This document shows positions 8,264-16,381 of a stretch of DNA of 64,000 nucleotides, piece after piece. The position numbers and the translations under genes are program-made. The stretch spans positions 1 through 64,000 of the IMG/VR virus record IMGVR_UViG_3300027851_000016; one strand, written 5' to 3'. Below the pieces are notes generated by a model. It ran no database searches and was not told where the DNA came from. It saw only the letters and a list, made by a program, of their open reading frames with translations. The first letter of the stretch is position 1. The number at the start of each line of letters is the position of its first letter. The DNA comes from a virus.

Positions 8264-8660
8264 CCTGATTACGGCTGTGCTGGTCAAGCCGCACGGCAAG
8301 GAGTTGGACTGGGAGGCTGCGCATGCCGTAATCGACACGATGGTTGCGGATGACTTCGATGAGCAGTTCGTATGTGCGTTTGGGTTCGAAGACGCGATGG
8401 ATAGTGTGGCCATCGAAGACCTGCGGGACACGGCGCACCAGGCGTTTCTCGATGTCCAGAATGCTCATGAGAACAGTTATCGGCATCTGAACGTGTACGC
8501 GGACATGTACGGCATCGGTTTGGATGTGCTGGTTGTCGGGGGAACGTCGTGGGGTGATTCGCCAGACGGTCTGGATGCGTTCATCGGTGTTAGTGCATGT
8601 AGGGAGGCTGCAGAGGCGGCTGGTTTCCTGTTCGACCTGCGGGAATGGGGTCGTGACTAA
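8253..8660 (+). CDS. hypothetical protein (135 aa)
   Basis: ATG 8253 overlaps the previous gene by 11 bases, with gggggagg just upstream. The acidic protein (MVADDFDEQFVCAFGFEDAM) has a possible alpha/beta fold (GLDVLVVGGTSWGDSPDG) and no recognised family. Third-position base use becomes less C-rich from about here on, close to a possible module junction. Confidence 0.65.
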   Translation: MGADLITAVLVKPHGKELDWEAAHAVIDTMVADDFDEQFVCAFGFEDAMDSVAIEDLRDTAHQAFLDVQNAHENSYRHLNVYADMYGIGLDVLVVGGTSWGDSPDGLDAFIGVSACREAAEAAGFLFDLREWGRD

Positions 8661-8681
8661 GAAATCGTTATCTGGTAGAAT
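8653..8681 (+). promoter_or_regulatory. promoter, GTTAT family, for HNH gene
   Basis: GTGACT (-35) and TAGAAT (-10) are separated by 17 bases, with GTTATC three bases upstream of the -10 and a TG extended -10. The layout matches four other promoters in the window. The -10 ends only six bases before ATG 8688, so the transcript would be leaderless or nearly so. Confidence 0.55.
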
Positions 8682-8687
8682 GAAGAT

Positions 8688-9110
8688 ATGAAACTACATC
8701 CGATGGATAGATGCGTTGAACAGGACATGGGGTTTGTTACCCCGTGTTGGCTCTGGATGGGTGCTAAGAACTCCAAGGGTTATGGGATGCTGAAGTGGAA
8801 GGGTCGTGTGTTTCGTTCTCATAGGTGGTTCTATGAGCACTTCGTCGGTCCGATTCCAGCGGGTTTGCAGCTGGACCACCTCTGTAGACAGCGGGACTGC
8901 GTGAATCCACGGCACTTGGAACCTGTCACATGTGCGGAGAACATCGGGCGTGGTAAGCATGGTGCGTTGTCTGCTGCGGAAGTGCTAGAGATTAGAAGGC
9001 GGCTTAGGGTATGCCACTATGGTGAGCAGAAACGCATAGCTGCTGAGTTTGGTATTAGCCCAGTGACTGTTAGCCAGATAAAGCTGGGTAAGGTGTACAG
9101 GCGCGTGTAG
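8688..9110 (+). CDS. HNH homing-type endonuclease
   Basis: The 140-residue protein has the classic small HNH layout. WLWMGAKNSKGYGMLKW is followed by SHRWFYEHFVGPIPAGLQLD, then HLCRQRDCVNPRHLEPVT, where His, Asn and His are the catalytic/metal residues. Residues ~110-140 (EQKRIAAEFGISPVTVSQIK) form a helix-turn-helix DNA-binding tail. Such genes usually act as free-standing homing endonucleases. Base usage is more A/T-rich than in neighbours, and the gene has its own promoter with almost no leader, consistent with recent insertion. Confidence 0.9.
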   Translation: MKLHPMDRCVEQDMGFVTPCWLWMGAKNSKGYGMLKWKGRVFRSHRWFYEHFVGPIPAGLQLDHLCRQRDCVNPRHLEPVTCAENIGRGKHGALSAAEVLEIRRRLRVCHYGEQKRIAAEFGISPVTVSQIKLGKVYRRV

Positions 9111-9169
9111 GGACGACCATGGATTGGCGTCCAAACGGAAGGCCCACGGGGGCCGAGGAAGGAATGGAC

Positions 9170-9829
9170 ATGGGTGACTTTGCTGACCTGCTTGGCAAGA
9201 CCAAGGGGTACGACGCGTTCGCCAAGAAGGAGGAGGAGTACGAGGAACGGGCGAAGAGCTTCGTCAACCGTCTCTGGCTCCCCGCCGACTCGTCCACCCG
9301 CATCGTGTTCTTGGACGACGACCCGCCCATCATCGAAGAGCACCAGGTCAAGATTGATGGGGACTGGCGGCACTGGTTTACGTGCCTGCGTATCCTGGGC
9401 GAGGCATGCCCCATCTGTGACGGCACAGACAACAAGCCATCGACGGTCGGGTTCTACACGGTAATCGACCTGGCTGAGTGGACCGACAAGCGCGGGGGCA
9501 CGCACAAGAACGAAGTGAAGTTGTTCCCTGCCAAGTTCAAGACGCTCCAGGTGCTGAAGAAGCTCTCGTCCAAGCGTGGGTCGCTCGAAGGAGCGATGTT
9601 CGAAGTGACGCGTACATCGTCGGACGCACCGAACACGGGGGACGTGTTCGACTACGAGCAGAAGCTGACGAAGGCCGAGATTCTGGAACTGAACCCTGAT
9701 GCGAAGCCGTTCGACTACGCGGAGATTCTGAAGCCACGTTCCGCTGCTGACATCCTGTCGGCGCTCAAGAAGGCGACCCGTACGAGTGCCTTGTCCGATG
9801 ACGATAGTGGTGAGCGTATCAGCTGGTAG
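9170..9829 (+). CDS. ssDNA-binding-like phage protein
   Basis: The start is uncertain: ATG 9170 is best spaced from the gaggaagga ribosome site, while ATG 9164 and 9119 are in frame upstream. The ~219-residue protein has RIVFLDDDPPIIEEHQVKI, then a Cys pair ACPICDGTDN, a beta-rich middle and an acidic C-terminus (SDDDSGERISW). An acidic tail and zinc pair are usual for phage ssDNA-binding proteins of the gp32-like type. Its position just before the DNA polymerase supports that role, but the family call is by resemblance only. Confidence 0.6.
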   Translation: MGDFADLLGKTKGYDAFAKKEEEYEERAKSFVNRLWLPADSSTRIVFLDDDPPIIEEHQVKIDGDWRHWFTCLRILGEACPICDGTDNKPSTVGFYTVIDLAEWTDKRGGTHKNEVKLFPAKFKTLQVLKKLSSKRGSLEGAMFEVTRTSSDAPNTGDVFDYEQKLTKAEILELNPDAKPFDYAEILKPRSAADILSALKKATRTSALSDDDSGERISW

Positions 9830-9848
9830 TGGCCCGTATGCTTTTGCG

Positions 9849-9880
9849 GCCCTGGTAGGTGTCCAAGTACCTGCCAGGGC
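9849..9880 (+). other. 12-bp-stem hairpin upstream of DNA polymerase
   Basis: GCCCTGGTAGGT (9849-9860) pairs with ACCTGCCAGGGC (9869-9880) with one mismatch, leaving an eight-base loop. No T-run follows, so it is a weak terminator candidate at best. It may be a transcript-processing or stability element between the ssDNA-binding and polymerase genes. Confidence 0.5.
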
Positions 9881-9905
9881 TGCATCAGCTTAGAAGGGGT
9901 GGCAG

Positions 9906-11750
9906 ATGATTGTCAGGACAGAACAGGAACTTGCCGAGGTGTTCAATGCACTGCAGGGTTCGAAGCGGTACTGCGTAGATGTTGAAACCGTTGACCGAGG
10001 GTACCCAGATGTGAAGTTGACGGGTATCGGTATTGGTTGGAGCACGCAGGATGGCGCGTACATCCCGACTGGGCACGTCGATGGCTCGCAGCTGCCAGAG
10101 GAACTGGTGCTGGAGCGACTGCGTACGTTTGCTGCTGAGAACCAGGACAAGCTCGTTGTGATGCACAACGCCAAGTACGACATGAAGGTCCTGAAGCTGC
10201 TTGGTGGCGTGGAGTTCGGGCCATTGATATTCGACACGATGGTTGCCTCGTGGCTCATCGACACCGAGGGCGAGCATGGCCTGAAGGCACTCGTGCGCAG
10301 GTACATGAACTACGCGATGACCGAGCTGGACGAGATAACGCCGAAGGAGAAGCACCTGGTCACTGGTGATTCCGTGTACCGCACCGACCTGGTGCCCATT
10401 GAGACCCTTGGCGCGTACGCTGCGGACGATGTGACGAAACCGCTTGCACTGATGGACATGTTCTTGCCAAGACTCGAAGCGGATGACCTGATGAAGGTGT
10501 TCGCAGAGTTGGAGATGCCCAAGGTGTCCATCTTGATGGACATGGAGATGGCTGGTGTGCGACTCGATGTTGAGACCCTGGAGCGAAGGGCGGCTGAGGC
10601 ACCTGGTGTGCTTGCAGAGATAGAGAAGCGGATGTACTCGCTGCGCCCGAATGGGGAGCCGTTCAACGCGGGTAGCACCAAGCAACTGAACGAGATTCTG
10701 TTCGGTGAGTTGGGCATCAGCCCGATTGGTGAGCCTGGTAAGACAGGTCTGTACAGCACTAGCAAGGCGAACATGGAGAAGTGGGAGGGGAAGTATCCGC
10801 TCGTCGCTGCGATTCTTGAGTACCGTCAGGTGTCGAAGTTGATGGGCACGTACCTGAAGGGCTTGAAGTTGCGGGTTGGGCCAGATGGTCGTATCCGCAC
10901 GAGGTTCAACCCGATTCTGACGACAGGCAGGCTCAGTTCGAGTCAGCCGAACCTGCAGAACATCCCGAGGCCCGACAATGACAAGTTCGGGCTGCGCGAG
11001 ATGTTCGTCGCGTCCCCTGGCAAGAAGCTGGTGGTCACCGACTACAGCCAGATTGAACTGAGGGTGCTCGCACACATCAGTAAGGACCCGCGCCTGACCG
11101 AAGCGTTCAAGAATGCCGAGGACCTGCACTCGGTGACGGCGAAGTTGCTCTTCGACCTGCCTGAGCCTGTCAGTGAGGTCAAGCACCTGCATGCCCATGA
11201 GCGGTCGATTGCCAAGACGTTCAACTTCGCAGTCGTCTACGAGGCTGGCCCGAAGGTGCTGGCTGCTGGGGCGAAGGTCTCTGAGACGAAGGCACGGGAA
11301 CTGCGCGACAAGTTCATGCAGAAGTATGTCGGTGTGAACGCATACATCGAGGCGATGCACGCCTACGCAAACAAGCATGGGTACGTCACGACTGTCACGG
11401 GACGGAGGCGGCACCTGCCTGATGCACAGCTGAGCGGTCGGTCGAGTCGTGAGCACGCACTGAAGAGTTCAGCCGAGCGGCAGGCATCGAACAGTCCGAT
11501 TCAGGGCAGTGCTGCGGACGTGCTGTTCATCGGTATGCGGAACATCAGGCGACGGCTTGAGGCCGAGGGCATTCTGGAGCGGGTAACGCTGGTGCTGCAG
11601 GTCCACGACGAAGTTGTGTATGAGGTAGATGAGGACATTGCCGAGTATGCGGCGCAGTTGGTGACCGAGGAGTTGGAGAGCGCAGTGCAGTTGCGTGTGC
11701 CTCTTGTTGCTGACACGGCCATCGGTATGCGCTGGTCGGATTGCAAATGA
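9906..11750 (+). CDS. family A DNA polymerase with 3'-5' exonuclease
   Basis: ATG 9906 follows agaaggggtgg. The 614-residue protein has an N-terminal DnaQ-type proofreading domain with CVDVETVD (Asp25, Glu27), VVMHNAKYDMKVL and YAADD. The C-terminal polymerase domain has motif A DYSQIELRVLAH (Asp379), the O-helix RSIAKTFNFAVVYEAG (Arg433, Lys437, Phe441, Tyr445) and motif C QVHDEV (His567, Asp568). No 5'-3' exonuclease domain is present, as usual for phage enzymes. The two O-helix glycines common in Pol I are replaced by Ala and Glu. It is probably the phage replicative polymerase. Confidence 0.93.
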   Translation: MIVRTEQELAEVFNALQGSKRYCVDVETVDRGYPDVKLTGIGIGWSTQDGAYIPTGHVDGSQLPEELVLERLRTFAAENQDKLVVMHNAKYDMKVLKLLGGVEFGPLIFDTMVASWLIDTEGEHGLKALVRRYMNYAMTELDEITPKEKHLVTGDSVYRTDLVPIETLGAYAADDVTKPLALMDMFLPRLEADDLMKVFAELEMPKVSILMDMEMAGVRLDVETLERRAAEAPGVLAEIEKRMYSLRPNGEPFNAGSTKQLNEILFGELGISPIGEPGKTGLYSTSKANMEKWEGKYPLVAAILEYRQVSKLMGTYLKGLKLRVGPDGRIRTRFNPILTTGRLSSSQPNLQNIPRPDNDKFGLREMFVASPGKKLVVTDYSQIELRVLAHISKDPRLTEAFKNAEDLHSVTAKLLFDLPEPVSEVKHLHAHERSIAKTFNFAVVYEAGPKVLAAGAKVSETKARELRDKFMQKYVGVNAYIEAMHAYANKHGYVTTVTGRRRHLPDAQLSGRSSREHALKSSAERQASNSPIQGSAADVLFIGMRNIRRRLEAEGILERVTLVLQVHDEVVYEVDEDIAEYAAQLVTEELESAVQLRVPLVADTAIGMRWSDCK

Positions 11751-11759
11751 CACCCATCA

Positions 11760-11884
11760 ATCGTGGCAGTAAGGCACGCAACAAGGCCGCTCAAACGCGC
11801 TACAAGGTTGCCACGATAGGCTCACAACCCTGCCCCACATCCGCCGTGAATGCTTGACACAGACTACGTTATATGCCACGATAG
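11760..11884 (+). repeat. TGCCACGATAG repeats with inverted partner, candidate operator
   Basis: ATCGTGGCA (11760-11768) is the exact inverse of TGCCACGAT (11809-11817). TGCCACGATAG occurs directly at 11809-11819 and again at 11874-11884, where it covers the -10 of the next promoter. This could be a regulator site. The 190-base gap between the polymerase and the next gene holds nothing else apart from the promoter. Confidence 0.45.
11854..11882 (+). promoter_or_regulatory. promoter, GTTATA family
   Basis: The -35 is TTGACA (11854-11859), followed by 17 bases and the -10 CACGAT (11877-11882). GTTATA is at 11868-11873, three bases before the -10, and TG forms an extended -10. It drives the 11941 gene and the helicase. 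Confidence 0.7.
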
Positions 11885-11940
11885 TAGTAGGGAACCATCC
11901 TGTACTTGACTTGCAGTAGATGTGAAGGAGATGGGGAGCG

Positions 11941-12330
11941 ATGCAGACGGTGCTGATTCGGAGTGTCACAGGGACTGAGGTACTGCAAGGTTTGCTGCGC
12001 GACCAGGGTGTGATGGTGTGCCACCGCAATGAGGACGGGTTCCGCACGTTCTTGATTCCAGATGCGCTGGACTTCGAGGACACGTTCTACCGTGCGATGG
12101 ATGTGCTGCATGAGCACGGCGTGCGGGTGTCCGCCACAGAGGTGCGGGTCGAGTACAAGGCACCTGGTGCACGTCGCAGGGTCAAGAAGGTCGAGTCGTT
12201 CTGCAACTGGAAGACCACGCATCTGCAGGCACGCCAGATAGCAGAGGTGACGGTGCAGTTCTTCCGTTACGCACGAGACGAGCAGAGAAGAGGACAGCAT
12301 GCGGCTGGGGAGCTGGCTGGAAATCGCTGA
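11941..12330 (+). CDS. hypothetical protein upstream of helicase (129 aa)
   Basis: ATG 11941 follows the ribosome site gaaggagatgggg. The protein is alpha/beta in appearance with a basic patch (GARRRVKKVESFCNWK). Its end overlaps the helicase start by 32 bases, so the two are probably co-translated. I recognise no family. Confidence 0.65.
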   Translation: MQTVLIRSVTGTEVLQGLLRDQGVMVCHRNEDGFRTFLIPDALDFEDTFYRAMDVLHEHGVRVSATEVRVEYKAPGARRRVKKVESFCNWKTTHLQARQIAEVTVQFFRYARDEQRRGQHAAGELAGNR

Positions 12331-14716
12331 GTCTGACGACATCAGTTTCGAACGTCTGAAGGCTACGCTGGAGGTACCGAATCCCGAGTACCTGTCTGCA
12401 GTGCAGCAGGGGTTCAGCACGGCGGGTATGGCGCGGATGGACCCGTTGTACCAGGAGAGCCACAGGCAGGGCGAGCGGACACTGCTTGTCCCGCGTGCAC
12501 TTGTGAACCTGTACGGGCGTGGTAAGGACGTGGTGGACGAGCGGTCGGATGGATTCGACGCGGACATGCCGTTGAAGCTCGCACTGGGTCCCACTGACGA
12601 GCGTAAGGAAGACCAGACGGCGTTCGTGGATGCGGTCGTGAAAGCAGCGACTGCGCGTGCGGGTGCCATTGGGCAAGCGAGTCCTGGGTACGGGAAGCAG
12701 CAAGCCCTGGATTCGCTGCTTTGGACAGAGCAGGGTCTCTTGCTGATGGAAGACGTTCGGGTTGGAGACCGAATCTATGGTGCTGATGGCTTGCTGCACA
12801 CGGTCACAGGAGTGTTCCCGCAGGGGATGCAGAAGAGTTACCGCGTAACGTTCACAGATGGTTCCAGTGTTGAAGCGGGGATGGAGCATCTGTGGACTGT
12901 TCAGAGTGATAGGTCTCGTCGTCAGGGTGGGCGGTGGAAGACCAAGACGCTCCGAGACATCGTTGATTCGGGTCTAGTTAGTAGCGACGGGCATACGCGC
13001 TGGTATGTCCCGATGACACAGCCGATTCAGTTCCCGAAGCAGCTGTATGCGGTAGCTCCGTACGCGCTCGGGTGCTTGCTGGCGGACGGGTCGTTTGTTG
13101 GCGGGGTGTCCTGGTCTAACATGGAAGCTGATGTGCGTGAAAGGCTACAGGCTGCGCTACCTGATGGGTGCAGCCTAGGTGCACCAAGGCAGGGCAAAGA
13201 CCACTATGTTCGTGGGTTCATGCAGTATGCACGGATACTTGGGCTTGCAGGTGTACGGTCGTGGGAAAAGAGTGTGCCGAAGCAGTACTTGTACGGAGCT
13301 GTTGAGGACCGCCTTGCCTTGCTACGTGGTCTGTTCGATTGCGATGGGTCTGTGACCTGTGCAGGGAAGCAGCTGGAGTACACGACATCGTCGTGGCGGT
13401 TGGCGATGGACGTGCAGTTCCTCGTGGAGTCTCTAGGTGGGACTGCACGGAAGGCTAGGCGGACCACGAAGTACACGTACAAAGGTGAGAAGAAAGAAGG
13501 ACGGCCCAGCTATCGACTGACGTTGCTGCTGCCTGATGGATATGAGCCGTTCTCGTCTGAGAAGCACACTAGTAGGTACACGAAGACTGGAAGGTACCAG
13601 CCAAGGCGAGCAATCAAGTCAGTTGAGTACTCTGGGTTAAAGCCCATGCAGTGCATCAGTGTAGACGCACCTGACCAGTTGTACTTGACCGACCATTGCA
13701 TCGTGACGCACAACACGCTGTGTGCGCTCGCCGCTGCTGCCAAGCTGGGCAGGACGACAGCTGTGTTGGTACACAAGTCGTTCCTGATGAACCAGTGGGT
13801 CGAGCGCATTGAGCAAGCACTGGACATCGACCCGAGGGACATAGGGTTCGTCCAGCAGGACCGCTGTGAGTTCCGTGGGAAGAAGATAGTCCTGCTGATG
13901 GCTCAGTCGCTGCTCGCCCGTGAGTACGACCCTGACCTGTACACGTACTTCGGAACCGTGGTTGTGGACGAGGTGCACCGATTCGGTGCGGTCGAGTTCC
14001 GCAAGGTGATTACGAAGTTCCCAGCGAAGTACCGTATCGGCGTGACGGCGACCCCTGACAGACGTGACGGGCTGCAGGAGGTGTTCTTCAAGCACATCGG
14101 TGAGATTGCCCATGTCGGGTCAGTCCCGAGTCTGAAGGCCCGTGTGAAGTTCGTCACTGCGAAGATGGCCGTGACTGACTCGATGTTGCGTGGCATGACT
14201 TCACGGCGGCAGGGCGGGCGGCGGGTCTTCGACCTGAACAAGGTGACCCAGTACGTCGTGGACTGTGAGACGCGGAACCGCCAGATAGTGAAGTTGCTCT
14301 ACGATGCCTTGCGTGCTGGGCGGAAGGTCCTCGTCCTGTCGTCGCGCCGTGAGCATCTGACAGTGATTGCTGACCTGTTTGATGCAGAGATGCCCAAACA
14401 GCATGCGCGGTACTCGCACGGCTACTACGTTGGTGGGATGGCAGAGCGCGACCTGCGTATCACGGCAACACGTCCACTTATCCTGGCGACGTTCCAGATG
14501 GCACAGGAGGGGTTGGACATACCCGACCTTGACACGCTGTTCCTAGTGACCCCGAAGGGCGACATAGTGCAGGCAGTCGGACGTATCCTGCGTCAGCACT
14601 CCGAGAAGCGACCACCGCTGGTAATCGACTTCGTAGAGCCTCAGATTCCGATGTCCGCTAGTCTCATGCGAAAGCGGGCAGGGATGTATCGTGAGATGGG
14701 GTGTATCCTTGACTAG
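12299..14716 (+). CDS. SF2 DNA helicase containing a class 3-type intein
   Basis: The 805-residue precursor would splice to ~466 residues. Walker A is split: N-extein ends SPGYGK (Lys133) and C-extein resumes TLCALAAAAKL (Thr473), giving GYGKT after splicing. Downstream SF2 motifs are VVVDEVHRFG (II), GVTATPDRRDG (III), LATFQMAQEGLDIPD (V-like) and QAVGRILRQHS (VI). It resembles phage UvsW/DEAH-type helicases used in recombination and replication. ATG 12299 overlaps the preceding gene. Activity would require intein removal, because the P-loop is interrupted. Confidence 0.92.
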   Translation: MRLGSWLEIAESDDISFERLKATLEVPNPEYLSAVQQGFSTAGMARMDPLYQESHRQGERTLLVPRALVNLYGRGKDVVDERSDGFDADMPLKLALGPTDERKEDQTAFVDAVVKAATARAGAIGQASPGYGKQQALDSLLWTEQGLLLMEDVRVGDRIYGADGLLHTVTGVFPQGMQKSYRVTFTDGSSVEAGMEHLWTVQSDRSRRQGGRWKTKTLRDIVDSGLVSSDGHTRWYVPMTQPIQFPKQLYAVAPYALGCLLADGSFVGGVSWSNMEADVRERLQAALPDGCSLGAPRQGKDHYVRGFMQYARILGLAGVRSWEKSVPKQYLYGAVEDRLALLRGLFDCDGSVTCAGKQLEYTTSSWRLAMDVQFLVESLGGTARKARRTTKYTYKGEKKEGRPSYRLTLLLPDGYEPFSSEKHTSRYTKTGRYQPRRAIKSVEYSGLKPMQCISVDAPDQLYLTDHCIVTHNTLCALAAAAKLGRTTAVLVHKSFLMNQWVERIEQALDIDPRDIGFVQQDRCEFRGKKIVLLMAQSLLAREYDPDLYTYFGTVVVDEVHRFGAVEFRKVITKFPAKYRIGVTATPDRRDGLQEVFFKHIGEIAHVGSVPSLKARVKFVTAKMAVTDSMLRGMTSRRQGGRRVFDLNKVTQYVVDCETRNRQIVKLLYDALRAGRKVLVLSSRREHLTVIADLFDAEMPKQHARYSHGYYVGGMAERDLRITATRPLILATFQMAQEGLDIPDLDTLFLVTPKGDIVQAVGRILRQHSEKRPPLVIDFVEPQIPMSASLMRKRAGMYREMGCILD
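12698..13714 (+). other. intein (339 aa) with LAGLIDADG endonuclease, helicase P-loop
   Basis: The intein runs from Gln134 to Asn472. It starts with Gln, not Cys or Ser. It has Trp after the block B His (EHLWTV), Cys in block F (MQCISVD) and Thr in block G (IVTHN), the W-C-T signature of class 3 inteins that use the block F Cys as first nucleophile. The +1 residue is Thr. Two LAGLIDADG motifs are visible: LGCLLADG (13067-13090) and LLRGLFDCDG (13319-13348), both with the catalytic Asp, so the homing nuclease looks intact. Confidence 0.88.
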
Positions 14717-14721
14717 ACCAC

Positions 14722-14750
14722 TTGACAAAGATACTGTTATACGTCAGTAT
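14722..14750 (+). promoter_or_regulatory. promoter, GTTATA family
   Basis: TTGACA (14722-14727), a 17-base spacer with GTTATA at 14736-14741, and CAGTAT (14745-14750) fit the shared layout. A TATGAT at 14748-14753 is an alternative -10 with a 20-base spacer. The 115-base gap up to 14832 has no gene. The promoter serves the 14832-18081 cluster. Confidence 0.65.
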
Positions 14751-14831
14751 GATAGTAGGAACCTTGACAATCGGATACTGACCCTCACCCCGCCCTTGTA
14801 CTGAGGCACGCGCGGACAAGGAGATGGGGAT

Positions 14832-15125
14832 ATGGCAATCACGAACAGCGAGTTCACGCAGGAGCAGGTCGATGCAGCGGTCGGGTATGAAGCGGCTGAG
14901 GCAGAGTTCATCGAAGGAAAGAAGACCTGGCTCTACAAGGGAAAGCCGCAGGTGAAGAAGACCCAGAAAGAGGCGTACGCAATAGGTGAGGCGAAGCTAC
15001 GTGCCGCTGATGACCGATGCAGGGAGGTAGGCATCGACTGGATGGAGTACCTCGGAGACGGGAAGTACAGATGGGATTTCGCGGAGATTGTTCAGGCCGC
15101 GATTGAGGCTGGCAAGGTCACGTAG
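14832..15125 (+). CDS. hypothetical protein (97 aa)
   Basis: ATG 14832 follows aaggagatgggg. The small charged helical protein (FTQEQVDAAVGYEAAEAEF, QKEAYAIGEAKLRAADDR) belongs to no recognised family. It is the first gene of a transcription block. Confidence 0.65.
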   Translation: MAITNSEFTQEQVDAAVGYEAAEAEFIEGKKTWLYKGKPQVKKTQKEAYAIGEAKLRAADDRCREVGIDWMEYLGDGKYRWDFAEIVQAAIEAGKVT

Positions 15126-15181
15126 AGCAAGGTGGGTGAGGGTCGGTCCGATTGTCACTGATGTGTACTGAGGAGGATGAG

Positions 15182-15880
15182 ATGAGCAAGGTACAGGATG
15201 GTGCGTTGGAGATGGATGCCGAGGCTTGCAGCGCGATGGTGCTCATGAGCGCGTCGGCTTCGACAGTGGTGGAGCGAGCGGACATGCTGGCAACAGTGCT
15301 CGACCAGTTGCCTGCACTGCCCACGGAGGACCTGGTGTCTGGATTCGTCCAGGTGGAGCGGGCATCCAAGATGCTGTCCACGTTTACCGATGCGGTAAAG
15401 AAGGAACTCGTCACGAACGCCAAGAAGGACGTGCCCGCGAGCGGACGGTTCTTTGCGGAGGATGCCGAGGTGGACGAGAAGGGGCATCGGTATCTGATTG
15501 GTGCCAATGGTGAGCGACTGCAGGCACAGAAGCGGGTCAGTACGTCATTCGATGTCGAGAAGGCTGCTGCACTACTGCGGGAACTCGGTCTGTGGGAGCA
15601 GGGCACCGAGAAGGTAGAGCATGTGGCACCCATCGAGGAGGTCAAGCAGACCCACGATGAACTGCTGCGGCTCGTGGACGAGTCAGCGACGTTCGACTGT
15701 GCTGAGTCCCACAGGGAGTTCGAGCGCCTCGTCGGTTCGTTGATTCATGTCGCCCAGGGTCCGTCAGAGACGAAGGTCGAGGCGCTGGTGACACTTGGTC
15801 TGCTCCCAGTTGCACGGGTCAATGAACTGATGACCACGACCATCACGTACGCGGTGATTCCACCGAAGGCAAAGAAGTGA
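15182..15880 (+). CDS. hypothetical protein (232 aa)
   Basis: I chose ATG 15182 for the close aggagg site; an in-frame ATG at 15152 is upstream but lacks one. The largely helical, acidic protein has GRFFAEDAEVDEKGHRYLIG in the middle. Phages often have a protein of this general kind near ssDNA-binding and recombination genes, but I cannot name a family. Confidence 0.65.
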   Translation: MSKVQDGALEMDAEACSAMVLMSASASTVVERADMLATVLDQLPALPTEDLVSGFVQVERASKMLSTFTDAVKKELVTNAKKDVPASGRFFAEDAEVDEKGHRYLIGANGERLQAQKRVSTSFDVEKAAALLRELGLWEQGTEKVEHVAPIEEVKQTHDELLRLVDESATFDCAESHREFERLVGSLIHVAQGPSETKVEALVTLGLLPVARVNELMTTTITYAVIPPKAKK

Positions 15881-15913
15881 TGTGTGCAGGATGTTGGTGC
15901 TTGGAGGCATCTG

Positions 15914-16174
15914 ATGAGTCTGCTTGAGTTCTCGATAATCGGCTCGGACGTGCGGCATGCTGACCGCTACAGTGGGGGGTCGTTGCACTCGTCGCTATGC
16001 TCTGTCGCACACGTGGCTGCGTCTAGCAAGCAGCTGGACACGCAGGAGCACACGGAGGCCAAGCGGCCATGCAAGAACTGCCTAGCAGTGCTGCGTGCGG
16101 AGTACAACAGACAGTTCGACGTTCTCACAGAGGTCGGCCTCGACTTCCAGAAGTTCCGAAGGGGTGACATCTGA
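15914..16174 (+). CDS. small hypothetical protein with C-x2-C (86 aa)
   Basis: ATG 15914 is preferred over GTG 15884 because ttggagg lies eight bases upstream. The middle contains HTEAKRPCKNCLAVLRAEYN, a short motif suggesting metal binding. I recognise no family. The stop overlaps the next ATG. Confidence 0.6.
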   Translation: MSLLEFSIIGSDVRHADRYSGGSLHSSLCSVAHVAASSKQLDTQEHTEAKRPCKNCLAVLRAEYNRQFDVLTEVGLDFQKFRRGDI

Positions 16175-16380
16175 TGAAGCCTGCCGTTGAGGACATGTTG
16201 CGCAAGGCGACCAAGGAACAGTTGACCGACGCGCTCCTGTCAGCGTGCCAGGAACTAGCTGTGCAGCTTGAGGAGTACGACATGCTCTACGGAGACGGAG
16301 AGAAGTACATCGCTGCAGGCAGTTTGAACAATCAGGTACTGAAGCATCTGAAGTACCCCGATACAGTAGTGGGGGGCTGA
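16174..16380 (+). CDS. small hypothetical protein (68 aa)
   Basis: ATG 16174 overlaps the previous stop. The protein is helical (MLRKATKEQLTDALLSACQE) and acidic. No family is recognised. Confidence 0.6.
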   Translation: MKPAVEDMLRKATKEQLTDALLSACQELAVQLEEYDMLYGDGEKYIAAGSLNNQVLKHLKYPDTVVGG

Positions 16381-16381
16381 G

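Noticed and set aside
9849-9880. Rho-independent terminator
   Set aside because: The stem is strong but no T-run follows; reported only as a hairpin.
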